Positions 1 to 8,922 of a DNA stretch of 64,000 nt are shown one piece after another; position 1 is the stretch's first letter; the number at the start of each line of letters is the position of its first letter. The stretch is taken from positions 966,807 to 1,030,806 of the forward strand of contig CAWFMT010000005.1 in NCBI GenBank assembly GCA_963817075.1, given 5' to 3'. A model generated the notes under the pieces. The model was given only the letters and a program-made list of their open reading frames with translations, was not told the DNA's origin and ran no database searches. The position numbers were made by a program, and so were the translations under genes. Source of the DNA: DASPKM01 sp963817075 (lineage in GTDB: Bacteria > Bacteroidota > Bacteroidia > Chitinophagales > Chitinophagaceae).

Positions 1-315
1 CGGAATTGCAAGATGACGCAAAACAACTACAACACTGCAATCTTTCTCCGCTGTGCCGGTGTTGGCATTCGTAAGCAAGAAAACTTTTGGCCATGCAAAC
101 GGGAATACTCCATGTGGCTCTGTAACATCAAATACGATCTTGTGTTTTCCTTTGATTTTGTTAAACCATTCATCAACATCAGCGTAAGCATTATTGTTGC
201 CGGCTTGTGCTTCATTGGATACCAGGGATCCAAAACTGAGTGCAGCTGCACTTGCCGCGAAAGCAGAAAGAAATTCTCTGCGATGTGACTTCGGGTGAAG
301 ATTCAACTCTTCCAT
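1..315 (-). CDS. Tat-signal secreted protein, N-terminal part (runs off the left edge)
   Basis: An open frame on the minus strand starts at ATG 313-315 and continues for 105 codons past the window edge without a stop. The N-terminus carries a twin-arginine signal: SHRREFLSAF at residues 10-19, followed by an Ala-rich hydrophobic stretch and a likely cleavage after NEAQA. The mature part (HKIVFDVTEPHG, then VVVVLRH near the edge) looks like a beta-alpha fold and faintly resembles DsrE-like proteins, but I do not assign a function. The Tat signal suggests export in folded form, perhaps with a cofactor; tatC is present elsewhere in the window. Only the N-terminal portion is visible. Confidence 0.7.
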   Translation of the reverse strand, partial: MEELNLHPKSHRREFLSAFAASAAALSFGSLVSNEAQAGNNNAYADVDEWFNKIKGKHKIVFDVTEPHGVFPFAWPKVFLLTNANTGTAEKDCSVVVVLRHLAIP

Positions 316-611
316 ACCATATTGTTTTTGGTTATTAAATCGAGGGGTAAAAAGCTACGATAATTCTATAGAATTTCATCAATTGTGGATTTCTTATAAT
401 TTGGAATTTGGTTTCTTCGCTTCCCTCAGGATTGGGAAAAGGGGAAATTGGAAGGATAGTTGATTAGTTGAGTTGTTGATTAGTAGAAATCAGGAATTTG
501 CAATTAGGAATTGGGATCAACTCTCATCTTTCAACTGTCTTCGGTCAACTGCCAACACCCAACGGACATCGGCCAACTCTAAACTCTAAACTCTAAACCC
601 GAAACCCGACG
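316..611. other. Intergenic region with degenerate short repeats
   Basis: No credible gene. The stretch holds low-complexity text such as repeated GTTGATTAGTTGAG-like words and CTCTAAACTC repeats (about 579-600), of the same style as other spacers in this window. It separates the divergently transcribed Tat-signal gene and heme A synthase gene, so both promoters should lie here. Confidence 0.5.
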
Positions 612-619
612 TACTTTTG
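612..619 (+). promoter_or_regulatory. Putative Bacteroidota -7 element for ctaA
   Basis: TACTTTTG matches the Bacteroidota -7 consensus TAnnTTTG and lies 6 bases before the ATG at 626. No TTG is seen at the -33 position. If real, the transcript would be nearly leaderless. Confidence 0.35.
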
Positions 620-625
620 CGGCAG

Positions 626-1714
626 ATGAATGAATTACAGAAGCAGCATCCTTCACGAGCTGTTGCATATTGGGTGATGATTGGAGTAGTTATGCTTTTA
701 ATCCAGGTAGTTTTGGGAGGTATCACTCGACTAACGGGCTCAGGATTATCAATTACAGAATGGAATATTGTTACCGGTACACTACCACCCTTGAATGAAC
801 AACAATGGATCAATGAATTCAATAAGTATAAGGAGACTCCACAGTACCAGGTATTGAATTCAGATTTTGCGCTTGGAGATTTTAAGTACATTTTTTTTTG
901 GGAATGGCTTCACAGAGTATGGGCCAGAATAATTGCAGTTGCCTTCGCTATCCCTTTCATTATTTTTCTTATCCGCGGTAAGATCCGGAAGGATATGGTT
1001 TCCCAATTGGTTCTCCTTTTTCTTCTTGGTGCGCTTCAAGGCGCAATAGGCTGGCTCATGGTTAAAACCGGACTCACCGGTGACGCCATTTATGTTAAGC
1101 CAACACGCCTGGCTCTTCATTTTGTTTTTGCACTCGGATTGATTGCATATGCATTCAGGGTTGGCATCAAATGGCTTTATCCTGATGTCGGCGGAGTCTA
1201 TATAAAACTAAGAGGACTCACAAGCTTCATAATCATTCTCACCTTTTTTCAATTCGTATTTGGAGCCCTGATGGCTGGACACAAAGCAGCCAACGTTGCT
1301 CCTACCTGGCCCGATATCAATGGGAGCATGGTTCCTGCAGGGATGTTCAAAACTAATTCGCTCGCGTTGGAGGTTGTGGAGAATAAACTGACCATCCATT
1401 TCATTCACCGTACTACCGGGTATTTGCTATTTCTTTTTGTACTTGTATGGACAATCCTGGCCCACAGTAAGAAAAGTAATTCTTCTTCCTTTCTGGCAAC
1501 CAGGCGTTTTCCTCTTCTACTCATCACTCTTCAGATCGTTCTGGGAGTATTAAGTGTGCTTACTAGTCCGGAAATCATAGTGAATCACTGGGGAAGATTT
1601 GAATGGATGGCAATACTGCATCAGCTTATTGGAATGTTATTTCTCCTGGTGATGGTCTGGTTCCATTACCTAATGGGCTCGGACAAAGGGATTTCCCGTT
1701 CAATTCCCGCTTAA
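626..1714 (+). CDS. ctaA: Heme A synthase, COX15/CtaA family
   Basis: Integral membrane enzyme that oxidises the C8 methyl of heme O to a formyl group, giving heme A for cytochrome oxidase. The 362-residue protein has about eight hydrophobic segments. The family signature GGITRLTGSGLSITEW is near residues 32-47, and heme-ligand histidines lie in WEWLHR, LALHFVFA, HFIHRTTG and LHQLIG. I chose ATG 626; an upstream in-frame TTG at 617 would overlap the putative promoter. The gene stands alone between a divergent Tat-signal gene and a patatin. Family assignment is firm; I did not see ctaB or oxidase genes in the window. Confidence 0.93.
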   Translation: MNELQKQHPSRAVAYWVMIGVVMLLIQVVLGGITRLTGSGLSITEWNIVTGTLPPLNEQQWINEFNKYKETPQYQVLNSDFALGDFKYIFFWEWLHRVWARIIAVAFAIPFIIFLIRGKIRKDMVSQLVLLFLLGALQGAIGWLMVKTGLTGDAIYVKPTRLALHFVFALGLIAYAFRVGIKWLYPDVGGVYIKLRGLTSFIIILTFFQFVFGALMAGHKAANVAPTWPDINGSMVPAGMFKTNSLALEVVENKLTIHFIHRTTGYLLFLFVLVWTILAHSKKSNSSSFLATRRFPLLLITLQIVLGVLSVLTSPEIIVNHWGRFEWMAILHQLIGMLFLLVMVWFHYLMGSDKGISRSIPA

Positions 1715-1860
1715 TCTCCAAAAGATTATACAAGCTTGGTCTGAAACTATCAGACCTTCGTAATAACTAACGCAGCGCCAATAATTTACTTCTTGTCTTA
1801 TCGTTATATGCGTGACCGGCCTGTTGGTCCTATTGGCCTGTGCTACCTCACCGCAAACTT

Positions 1861-4110
1861 ATGTGGCAATATGTAAAATCTGTTTACCATTCGTTCCCTG
1901 TACAGCTGGTACTCCTGCATTTGAAGAAATTCCAGGTGTTGCTTCTGTTCTGGTTCATACTGTTTAGCTGTGTGAACGGAAGTTTCATGCAAACCTTTGG
2001 AGCAAACTCACTTTTTCTTGCACCTGAATATCTCGGCAATGTTAATGCTCTAAGCGTCTCAATAGTGGGCGCAGCATTTGGAGTTTTTGTGATGAGTTGG
2101 AACATTACAACTTTCATTTTGTTTAGCAGGCATTTCAAATTTCTTGCAACCACAACCAATCCCTTTTTAAAATATTGCATCAACAATTTCATCATTCCGA
2201 TACTCTTTGTAATCTTCTTCCTTTCCAGAGCAGTGTTTTTCCAAAGACACAAGGAATTGTTCAGTGTGTTCGATATTGTCTTATCATCATTGGGTTTCTT
2301 ACTTGGCTTTGTGTTGGTGATCCTGATTTCTTTCCTTTATTTTTTTCGGGCCGACAAGTCCATTATACGCAGAATGAGCCCGGTGATTGGTAATCCTCAA
2401 TTATTCAGGACGCAATTTCGCAGGAGTATGACGAAGCTGACCGAAAGTCGGCTCATCAAAGTGGATTATTATCTCAACACACCTATCCATGTCAAAAAGG
2501 TTAGAGACGTTTCCCACTACAGCAGAGAATTCATCGATACGATCTTTAGTCGCCACCATTTTGCAGCCGTACTTTCAATCTTCATCTCTTTTGTTTTCCT
2601 GATCCTTCTCGGATTTTTTCTTGACTATAGATTTTTTCAATTACCGGCAGCGGCAAGTATCATCATGTTTTTTGCAGTATTCATTGCTGTGGCAGGATCC
2701 TTTTCCTACTATCTCCAGAGTTGGAGCATTCCATTTGTTATTGTGCTGTTCTTCATTGTGAATTTTTTATATCGAAATAATATAATCGATCCAACAAACA
2801 AAGCTTACGGGGTTAACTATAGCAATAAGGATGAACGACCAGAATATTCAAGACAATCGTTGATGCAGATCTGCACACCGGAGAAAGTGCAGGCGGACAC
2901 AGACAACATGATCCGCATTCTTGAGAATTGGAAAAAGAAACAAGGCGAAGACAAGCCTGCGATGATCATTATTAATACAAGTGGAGGTGGAACCAGGAGC
3001 GCAACTTTTACTATGAATGTTTTGCAACGTCTGGATAGCATCAGCAACGGAGATCTATTGAAAAAAACTTTTCTGATCACTGGCTCATCAGGTGGTATGC
3101 TTGGAGCAACTTATTTCAGAGAATTATATCGAAACAAACTAAAAAATCCCTCACTTAATTTACGCGATCCTCGATACGTGGACGATATTTCCGGTGATCT
3201 GTTAAATCCTTTATTCTCTTCGATGGTGGCGAGAGACCTTGCTTCTCCAGCTCACAAATTCAAAGTAGGCAAGTACACTTACATTAAAGATCGCGGCTAT
3301 GCATTTGAACAGAAGTTGAATGAGAATACACACGGGATCCTGGACAACTCCATCAGCGACTATACATTTGATGAGGGCAATGGAAGAATTCCATTAATGA
3401 TTTACCATCCGGTGATAACAAGGGATGGCCGTAAACTTATTATCAGCAGTCAGCCAGTTAGATTCCTGATGAGACCATTGAATGATTCAGCTTCTCCAGT
3501 TGACCCTGATGGTATTGACTTTGGCGCATTATTCAAGAACCAGGATGCAATGAGCCTTCGAATGCTCACCATTCTTCGGATGAATGCTACATTTCCCTAT
3601 GTGCTTCCAAATGTTTGGCTTCCTTCCAAGCCTGTCATTGATGTTATGGATGCAGGGTTTCGGGATAATTATGGACAAGAGACATCTGCAAGGTTTCTGC
3701 AATTATTCAGAAAATGGATATTGGAAAATACCAGCTCGGTTATTGTAATTCAGATACGTGATAGAAAAAGCGGGGGCTGGGAATATCCATATGAATCCTC
3801 AGGACTGAACGACATCTTCATGAAACCTGCATTCCTTTTGCAGCACAACTGGTATAAGATCCAGGAATATCAACAAGATGATCTAATGAGTCTCACAAAG
3901 GAACTATACGGTCCCAAATTTCATAAACTATCCATCCAGTATTATCCTAAAAAGGATGAGGCAAGGGCTACACTCAATTTTCATCTTACTCAAAGTGAAA
4001 AGCTTGATCTCATGCAATCTCTGGACAACCCATATAATAGCAAATTGATGGACCAGTTTCGTTCATTGATAAGTGCACCACCTGCCAAAGAACTTACAAA
4101 GGCTGAATAA
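1861..4110 (+). CDS. Multi-spanning membrane protein with C-terminal patatin-like phospholipase domain
   Basis: The first ~320 residues of this 749-residue protein contain about seven hydrophobic segments. The C-terminal half is patatin-like: oxyanion loop SGGGTR at 374-379, nucleophile elbow GSSGG at 408-412 (Ser410), and catalytic Asp597 in DAGFRDNYG. By family knowledge this predicts a serine-aspartate lipid acyl hydrolase held at the inner membrane; the substrate is unknown. ATG 1861 was preferred over an in-frame GTG at 1840. The 3' end overlaps the convergent lipid kinase by 17 bases. Confidence 0.8.
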   Translation: MWQYVKSVYHSFPVQLVLLHLKKFQVLLLFWFILFSCVNGSFMQTFGANSLFLAPEYLGNVNALSVSIVGAAFGVFVMSWNITTFILFSRHFKFLATTTNPFLKYCINNFIIPILFVIFFLSRAVFFQRHKELFSVFDIVLSSLGFLLGFVLVILISFLYFFRADKSIIRRMSPVIGNPQLFRTQFRRSMTKLTESRLIKVDYYLNTPIHVKKVRDVSHYSREFIDTIFSRHHFAAVLSIFISFVFLILLGFFLDYRFFQLPAAASIIMFFAVFIAVAGSFSYYLQSWSIPFVIVLFFIVNFLYRNNIIDPTNKAYGVNYSNKDERPEYSRQSLMQICTPEKVQADTDNMIRILENWKKKQGEDKPAMIIINTSGGGTRSATFTMNVLQRLDSISNGDLLKKTFLITGSSGGMLGATYFRELYRNKLKNPSLNLRDPRYVDDISGDLLNPLFSSMVARDLASPAHKFKVGKYTYIKDRGYAFEQKLNENTHGILDNSISDYTFDEGNGRIPLMIYHPVITRDGRKLIISSQPVRFLMRPLNDSASPVDPDGIDFGALFKNQDAMSLRMLTILRMNATFPYVLPNVWLPSKPVIDVMDAGFRDNYGQETSARFLQLFRKWILENTSSVIVIQIRDRKSGGWEYPYESSGLNDIFMKPAFLLQHNWYKIQEYQQDDLMSLTKELYGPKFHKLSIQYYPKKDEARATLNFHLTQSEKLDLMQSLDNPYNSKLMDQFRSLISAPPAKELTKAE

Positions 4111-4996
4111 GCTTGAAAAATCCGGGAAGAATAGAAATGTCAAGTTGATGAATGCTGTCGCGAGGTTCTCCATCAATATGCATGGGGGCATCATCGTAAT
4201 TGATAACCTTCAGGTTAGTGGTTTGAAAATAAATGACAGGTGAATTGAGAGAATTTTCAATTTTTTTTATTCTACCTGCCAAAACCTGGTGCAAAACATT
4301 CAAAAGGAGCATCGACTTGAATGATTTCTTGACCACAACAACATCCAGCAATCCATCTGAAAGATCTGCTTGTGGAGCTATTGTAAAATTATTTCCGAAT
4401 TGATTACTATTTGCAATACTTATGAAATAGGCACTCGTAGAAAAACTGATGTTCCCTGACTCAATTTGAAAAGAAAAACTTTTTGCAGAAAAGAAACTCA
4501 TGGTAGTCAGCTTTGCATATGTTCCAAATCCTCGCTTCCCATATATTGCAAACTTGTGGGCAACAGTTGCATCCAATCCGAGTCCACATAACATGCAAGC
4601 AAATTTGTCATTCACCATAAAACCATCAATCGCTCTTGCATGACCCTCGAAAATGGTGGTTAGTGCCCTTTTAGGCGATCTTGGAATTTTTGCAGCAAGT
4701 GCCAGCCCATTTCCTGAACCAAGTGGAACAATACCAAATCGAACACCAGTTTTAGCCAGGGCGAAAACAGCGCTATTGACAGATCCGTCGCCACCACAAA
4801 TCACAACATCAGTGATATTTTCTTTCTTTATTTTTTCCGCAAGGAATTCATAGCCTCCACCTTGCTCAGTAGGAAGAATTTCAAAAGGGGTATTTTGAGA
4901 GGATGTGTACTCTTTAATCAGGGCGATCAAGGATTCTTTATGCCTTGTGCCTGAGATGGGATTTATAAGGTAAATAAGGCGTCTTGGCTTCATCAA
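4094..4996 (-). CDS. Diacylglycerol/lipid kinase family protein (YegS/DagK-like)
   Basis: A 300-residue protein with the DAGK catalytic fold: nucleotide-binding GGDGS at residues 68-72 and PLGSGNGLA at 91-99, and a C-terminal beta-sandwich ending in HIDGEP, typical of the YegS/sphingosine kinase group. It should phosphorylate a membrane lipid (diacylglycerol or a sphingoid base) with ATP; the substrate cannot be read from sequence. Sphingolipids are common in Bacteroidota, so a sphingoid base is possible. Tail-to-tail with the patatin gene; fabH lies upstream on the same strand with a 56-base gap. The start could be either of two adjacent ATGs. Confidence 0.85.
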   Translation of the reverse strand: MMKPRRLIYLINPISGTRHKESLIALIKEYTSSQNTPFEILPTEQGGGYEFLAEKIKKENITDVVICGGDGSVNSAVFALAKTGVRFGIVPLGSGNGLALAAKIPRSPKRALTTIFEGHARAIDGFMVNDKFACMLCGLGLDATVAHKFAIYGKRGFGTYAKLTTMSFFSAKSFSFQIESGNISFSTSAYFISIANSNQFGNNFTIAPQADLSDGLLDVVVVKKSFKSMLLLNVLHQVLAGRIKKIENSLNSPVIYFQTTNLKVINYDDAPMHIDGEPRDSIHQLDISILPGFFKLIQPL

Positions 4997-5052
4997 ATGT
5001 CAAAATAAATTCTACCTGAATTGAGCACTCAAATATTTATAAGAGTAATAAA

Positions 5053-6099
5053 TTACCACTTCAACAAGGCGCTACCCCAGGTGAATCCACTTCCAAAGGC
5101 TGCAAGGCAAACCAGATCTCCATCCTTTACTTTTCCTTGTTCCCATGCTTCACAAAGGGCAATGGGAATGGAGGCTGCCGTAGTGTTGCCGTATTGTTGA
5201 ATATTATTATATACCTGGTCATCTCTAAGTTTCAATTTATGTTGTACAAATTGACTGATCCTAAGATTGGCCTGATGCGGGATCAATAATTTGATATCAG
5301 AGGTTTCATAACCATTTGCAGCAAGAGCTTCAGAGATTACTTCAGGAAATTTAACAACGGCTTTTTTGAAAACTGCCTGTCCATCCATATTTGGATATAG
5401 GTCGTCATTATCAATAACATTCTTTGTTACGAATAATCCTCCATACGGTTGATCTGGTTCAGCAGGTTTTTTTTCAGGAATAAATTTTCCGGCATGAAAT
5501 CCTGGGTTCATCATTGATAAAAGTTCTGCTTCATTACCGTCACTATGCAGGTGAGTACTCAAAATACCCCTGTCGTCATTTGTAGGTTGCAGCACTACGG
5601 ATCCAGCACCATCACCGAAGATCACTGAAACATTTCTTCCTCTTGTACTAAAGTCGAGTCCATATGAATGTAACTCGGCGGCTACAACCAGGATGTTCTT
5701 ATACATTCCTGTTCTGATGAACTGATCAGCAATACTCAAAGCATAGATAAATCCACTGCACTGATTTCGCACGTCCAGTGCACCGATCTCACCCATCTTC
5801 ATGGCTCTCTGCAGGAGTACTCCGCAGCCTGGGAAAAAATAATCAGGGCTTATGGTAGCGAAAACGATGAAATCAATATCCTCTGCTTTGACATTTGCCC
5901 GATCCATTGCAACCTTGGCCGCTTCCACACCCATGGTGCTTGTGGTTTCTTCGAACCTCGTGGCGTATCTTCTTTCTTTGATGCCTGTCCGTTCACGGAT
6001 CCACTCATCTGTTGTATCCATCACCTTGGTCAGATCATCGTTGGTCACAATATTTTCAGGCACATACATCCCAATACCTGCAATTCTTGAACGAAACAT
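5053..6099 (-). CDS. fabH: 3-oxoacyl-ACP synthase III (ketoacyl synthase III)
   Basis: Condensing enzyme that starts fatty acid elongation from acyl-CoA and malonyl-ACP. The 348-residue protein carries the full triad: Cys114 in NQCSGF, His275 in PHQANL and Asn305 in GNTTAAS. The C-terminal GSGFTWGSALLKW is also typical. FabH-like paralogs serve other pathways (for example dialkylresorcinol or flexirubin synthesis), and there are no fatty-acid genes next door, so the exact pathway is less certain than the enzyme class. It precedes the lipid kinase on the same strand, possibly as one unit. Confidence 0.88.
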   Translation of the reverse strand: MFRSRIAGIGMYVPENIVTNDDLTKVMDTTDEWIRERTGIKERRYATRFEETTSTMGVEAAKVAMDRANVKAEDIDFIVFATISPDYFFPGCGVLLQRAMKMGEIGALDVRNQCSGFIYALSIADQFIRTGMYKNILVVAAELHSYGLDFSTRGRNVSVIFGDGAGSVVLQPTNDDRGILSTHLHSDGNEAELLSMMNPGFHAGKFIPEKKPAEPDQPYGGLFVTKNVIDNDDLYPNMDGQAVFKKAVVKFPEVISEALAANGYETSDIKLLIPHQANLRISQFVQHKLKLRDDQVYNNIQQYGNTTAASIPIALCEAWEQGKVKDGDLVCLAAFGSGFTWGSALLKW

Positions 6100-6120
6100 A
6101 TCGAAATATTTAAGTTTGAA

Positions 6121-6203
6121 AAGTACTTAACGAGGTCAGAAGTCAGAATGAATCTTGAAACTTAACGATACAGACCTCCGACTTCAGACTTCGGACTTCA
6201 CCT
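6121..6203. repeat. Dispersed ACTTC-type intergenic repeat
   Basis: The spacer between fabH and the hydrolase contains GAGGTCAGAAGTCAG and CTCCGACTTCAGACTTCGG words. Near-identical wording recurs at about 25420-25440, 25575-25595, 25735-25750 and 48262-48300. It carries no reading frame. Confidence 0.5.
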
Positions 6204-7196
6204 TCATTCCTGTTCCTTCATCTTTAAGACGTCCTCCAAAAACTTTGCTATCTCTCTCTTCACTCCCTCCACATCCTTGGATTTAATATAACTCCCCACA
6301 ACATGATTTCCTGTAGTTGGCATCACAACTGCCTTCTTATTATCAGCTGAAGTTCCTAATTGTTCAAACATCTCTTTCATTGCACTTACACTCACTACAG
6401 AATCCTGGTGTATTTCATCCTTATAATAATATAACATCAGGGTTGGCTGCTTTATCTTGCTGAATGTTTCTTCGTTCATACTTGTTTCCAGAAATTCCTG
6501 TAACTGTACTGCCGCATCTACTGGATACTTGTGATACCAATATTGTTTATAGATTGAACGGGTATCTTTTGAAACAACATAGTTTGATCCCAAAATCATT
6601 CTTGCTACCTGTAATCCCCAGGGATTATTTAGTAACCACGCATTCTTGTCGAAAATCCTGACGTTTGGCGACATCATGACCAGTGCATGAACATCATTGG
6701 GAAAAGAGGATGCGAGCTTCATAGCAAGAGAAGCTCCTGTTGATGTAGCCATGAGGATGACTTTATTTCCAAGCTTTTTACCGAGCACCAGGCTTTCCTT
6801 CGCAGATTCCCAATATTTTTCCGGAGTGAAATTGATGAGTGGATCAACCGTGTCTATTCCATGTTCAATTAATCTTGAGAGATATAGGTTACATCCGAAT
6901 CTTTTTGCAATTTCAGTATGGACGGGATCACCTTCTTCCTGACTTGCACTGAATCCATGCAGATAAACAATAGAATAATCAGTTTTGTCTCCAATTGAAT
7001 CTGCCCAGATAATTCTTGCCTGATTGTCTGGTTTCAGTTTGTGCGCTGCTTCTCTTGCTTGTACAAATTCTTCAGGCGGCAGTGAAATTGATGGTAATTC
7101 CTGTGAGTATACCGGGGTGGAAGGGTGAGGTCCAAGAAAGTATACTACCAGGAGGATCAGAACTATTACAGAAAAGATCCTAAAAAATTTCTTCAT
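6204..7196 (-). CDS. Membrane-anchored or exported alpha/beta hydrolase
   Basis: A 330-residue protein with an N-terminal hydrophobic segment (residues 4-21), either an uncleaved anchor or a signal peptide. The hydrolase core shows VYLHGFSAS (oxyanion region, 78-85), nucleophile elbow ATSTGAS with Ser152, DEIHQDSVVS in the expected acid region and a late His in TGNHVVGS. The elbow departs from strict GXSXG because Ala replaces the first Gly. Substrate unknown; esterase or lipase-like activity is the family expectation. The gene stands alone. Confidence 0.75.
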   Translation of the reverse strand: MKKFFRIFSVIVLILLVVYFLGPHPSTPVYSQELPSISLPPEEFVQAREAAHKLKPDNQARIIWADSIGDKTDYSIVYLHGFSASQEEGDPVHTEIAKRFGCNLYLSRLIEHGIDTVDPLINFTPEKYWESAKESLVLGKKLGNKVILMATSTGASLAMKLASSFPNDVHALVMMSPNVRIFDKNAWLLNNPWGLQVARMILGSNYVVSKDTRSIYKQYWYHKYPVDAAVQLQEFLETSMNEETFSKIKQPTLMLYYYKDEIHQDSVVSVSAMKEMFEQLGTSADNKKAVVMPTTGNHVVGSYIKSKDVEGVKREIAKFLEDVLKMKEQE

Positions 7197-7596
7197 GATT
7201 GGGGTTTAATCCTTGATTAATGGTCAAAAGTAAAGTATAGCAGAGGAAATCTTTGTTTGATAGTTGTGGGGCGTTGATCGATGGACGTTGGCTGTTGGTC
7301 GTTTCAGTAAATCGAGGAAATTGTCACCAACGATCAACGACCACCGAACATCGATCTACGGCAGTTGGTCGTTTCAGTTGACGAAATTGTCACCAACCAT
7401 CAACGATCAACGACCACCGAACATCGATCTTAATCCAAATCAACAAAGTCACAGTTGCGTAAGTAAAACACTTAGATGAAATAGCATTAATACTTATTGT
7501 CTCTAAATAGATTGATAAAATAGAAATACTAAAATCTGTCAATCGTTGTTGCGATAACCCCATGTGCATAATTCGCACCTGCTAGGATTGAACCCT
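7197..7596. other. Intergenic region with a direct repeat pair
   Basis: No supported gene in 400 bases. It contains the direct repeat pair described separately (7295-7430); the rest has no clear signal. Confidence 0.5.
7295..7430. repeat. Two imperfect direct copies of a ~65-base repeat
   Basis: Copy 1 is 7295-7357 and copy 2 is 7365-7430. Both begin TTGGTCGTTTCAG and end CCGAACATCGATCT, with a few mismatches and a small indel between them. Both arms also hold reverse-complementary words (TTGGTCG and CGACCA), so single strands could fold. Similar wording occurs around 535-575. Confidence 0.7.
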
Positions 7597-8190
7597 ATGA
7601 GCGATTCTATTTTCAAGAAGATCAACATCTTTATTTCTGTAAGCCAAAAAAGCATGCAGGAGTATTTCAACGCTCATGATCCTGCTCCGATGTACAAGCG
7701 TCAGTTAAGTCCGGAATTTGAGGAGTATATCATGAACTACGCAATGGGGTGCAAAAAATTTTCCAGCCTTACTTTTAAAGTGAATTGTTCTGATTCGGCC
7801 GATGAGCAGCATATAGAAACACTGCTACACGCAATCCGTCGGCATTTTTCTGTTAAGAAGTCCATCAAAGAAGCAGAATTGAAGCGCTTCAAGATGCGGT
7901 CCTATACCCTATTATTTGTTGCATTTGGCGTTGGAGTCATTTGTCATGGATTCCTGGGAAGTTTTCTTCATGACCAAGGTGGATGGGTTTCAGGAATTAC
8001 CAACAGCATGGATGTGTTGAGCTGGGTAATTCTTTGGCGTCCGATAGATCAACTTTTATTTCAGAAGGGAGGTTTTGAACAGGAGATTTTAGTCTATGAA
8101 AAAATTGTACATGGAGAGGTTGGGCCAATTGAAAATGCCAAGGTCATATCCATTGAAAACCTTAAAAAAATATCAGAAGGCAGGATTTAA
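7597..8190 (+). CDS. Conserved-looking membrane protein of unknown function
   Basis: A 197-residue protein with a polar N-terminal half (about 1-110) and two hydrophobic segments near residues 113-132 and 143-160, then an acidic C-terminus. An in-frame ATG at 7564 would add 11 residues; I prefer 7597. No family recognised. It is followed after 4 bases by a secreted beta-rich protein, so the two are probably co-transcribed. Confidence 0.6.
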   Translation: MSDSIFKKINIFISVSQKSMQEYFNAHDPAPMYKRQLSPEFEEYIMNYAMGCKKFSSLTFKVNCSDSADEQHIETLLHAIRRHFSVKKSIKEAELKRFKMRSYTLLFVAFGVGVICHGFLGSFLHDQGGWVSGITNSMDVLSWVILWRPIDQLLFQKGGFEQEILVYEKIVHGEVGPIENAKVISIENLKKISEGRI

Positions 8191-8194
8191 TTCC

Positions 8195-8791
8195 ATGATT
8201 CTTCTCCTATGCTTTTGCGCTTCATCAGTTGCGCAGAAAGGAGCTGAATTTGAACAATATTTTTCTCACGAACCTTCCGTTGGGGTTTCATACTCCGGTC
8301 TTGCAAATTTCCAATCCAGAAAAGGTCTCTACATAGAAGGCAGATATAATTACGAAGCGTCCAATACATTTTCAGTTTATGGGGGTAAGTCATTCAGTGG
8401 GGGAACTGATCGTTTCAATTATACAATAACACCTGCACTCGGAGTAATATTCGGTAAAATGACAGGAGGATCATTTGCGATCAATGCCGACCTGGAATAC
8501 AGAAGTTTTTTTATTGAATCCAGATCGCAGTACAGTTTTTCTGTTTCGGATAGTAAGGACAAGTTTATTTATTCATGGTCAGAACTTGGAATTAATGTCA
8601 CTGATTTTGCCTATGGTGGAGTGAGTATTCAGGTCACAAGACCATTTCAGAATCGCAGCCTGATTGAACCGGGAGTGTTTGTTGGGTTTTCGGTGGGACA
8701 GTTTGATTTTCCAGTTTATTATTTCAGATCAATGGGCGACTCTTATTTATTATTCTGTGTTTGCGTTCAACTACAAACCAGAAAGAAGTAA
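8195..8791 (+). CDS. Secreted, probably outer-membrane-associated protein of unknown function
   Basis: A 198-residue protein beginning with a short signal peptide (MILLLCFCASSVAQ, cleavage after Ala-Gln). The mature part is rich in alternating aromatic and Gly/Ser residues (YNYEASNTFSVYGGKSF and later strands), as in small outer-membrane beta-barrels. The frame is open upstream to 8096, but starting there would overlap the previous gene by 95 bases and bury the signal peptide, so I chose ATG 8195. Function unknown. Confidence 0.6.
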   Translation: MILLLCFCASSVAQKGAEFEQYFSHEPSVGVSYSGLANFQSRKGLYIEGRYNYEASNTFSVYGGKSFSGGTDRFNYTITPALGVIFGKMTGGSFAINADLEYRSFFIESRSQYSFSVSDSKDKFIYSWSELGINVTDFAYGGVSIQVTRPFQNRSLIEPGVFVGFSVGQFDFPVYYFRSMGDSYLLFCVCVQLQTRKK

Positions 8792-8881
8792 TCGCATCTG
8801 CTACGGGTTTGTACTTATGCTTTCCTAGATGTAATAATTTTTTTTTATAATATTTTTTTTCAGAAGTATTCTTTTTTAAAA

Positions 8882-8896
8882 GTTCAACGTTTGAAC
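8882..8896. promoter_or_regulatory. Short inverted repeat upstream of the S74 protein gene
   Basis: GTTCAA-CGT-TTGAAC is a perfect 6-base inverted repeat 26 bases before the ATG at 8923. It could be an operator half-site pair; no regulator is identified. Confidence 0.25.
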
Positions 8897-8922
8897 ACGA
8901 TCCAATATCTCAATTTCAAATC

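Noticed and set aside
13..288. Plus-strand 91-codon frame at the left edge
   Set aside because: It is antisense to the Tat-signal gene, whose protein features are convincing.
586..1120. Minus-strand open frames opposite ctaA
   Set aside because: They lie inside a clearly conserved gene on the other strand and show no family motifs.
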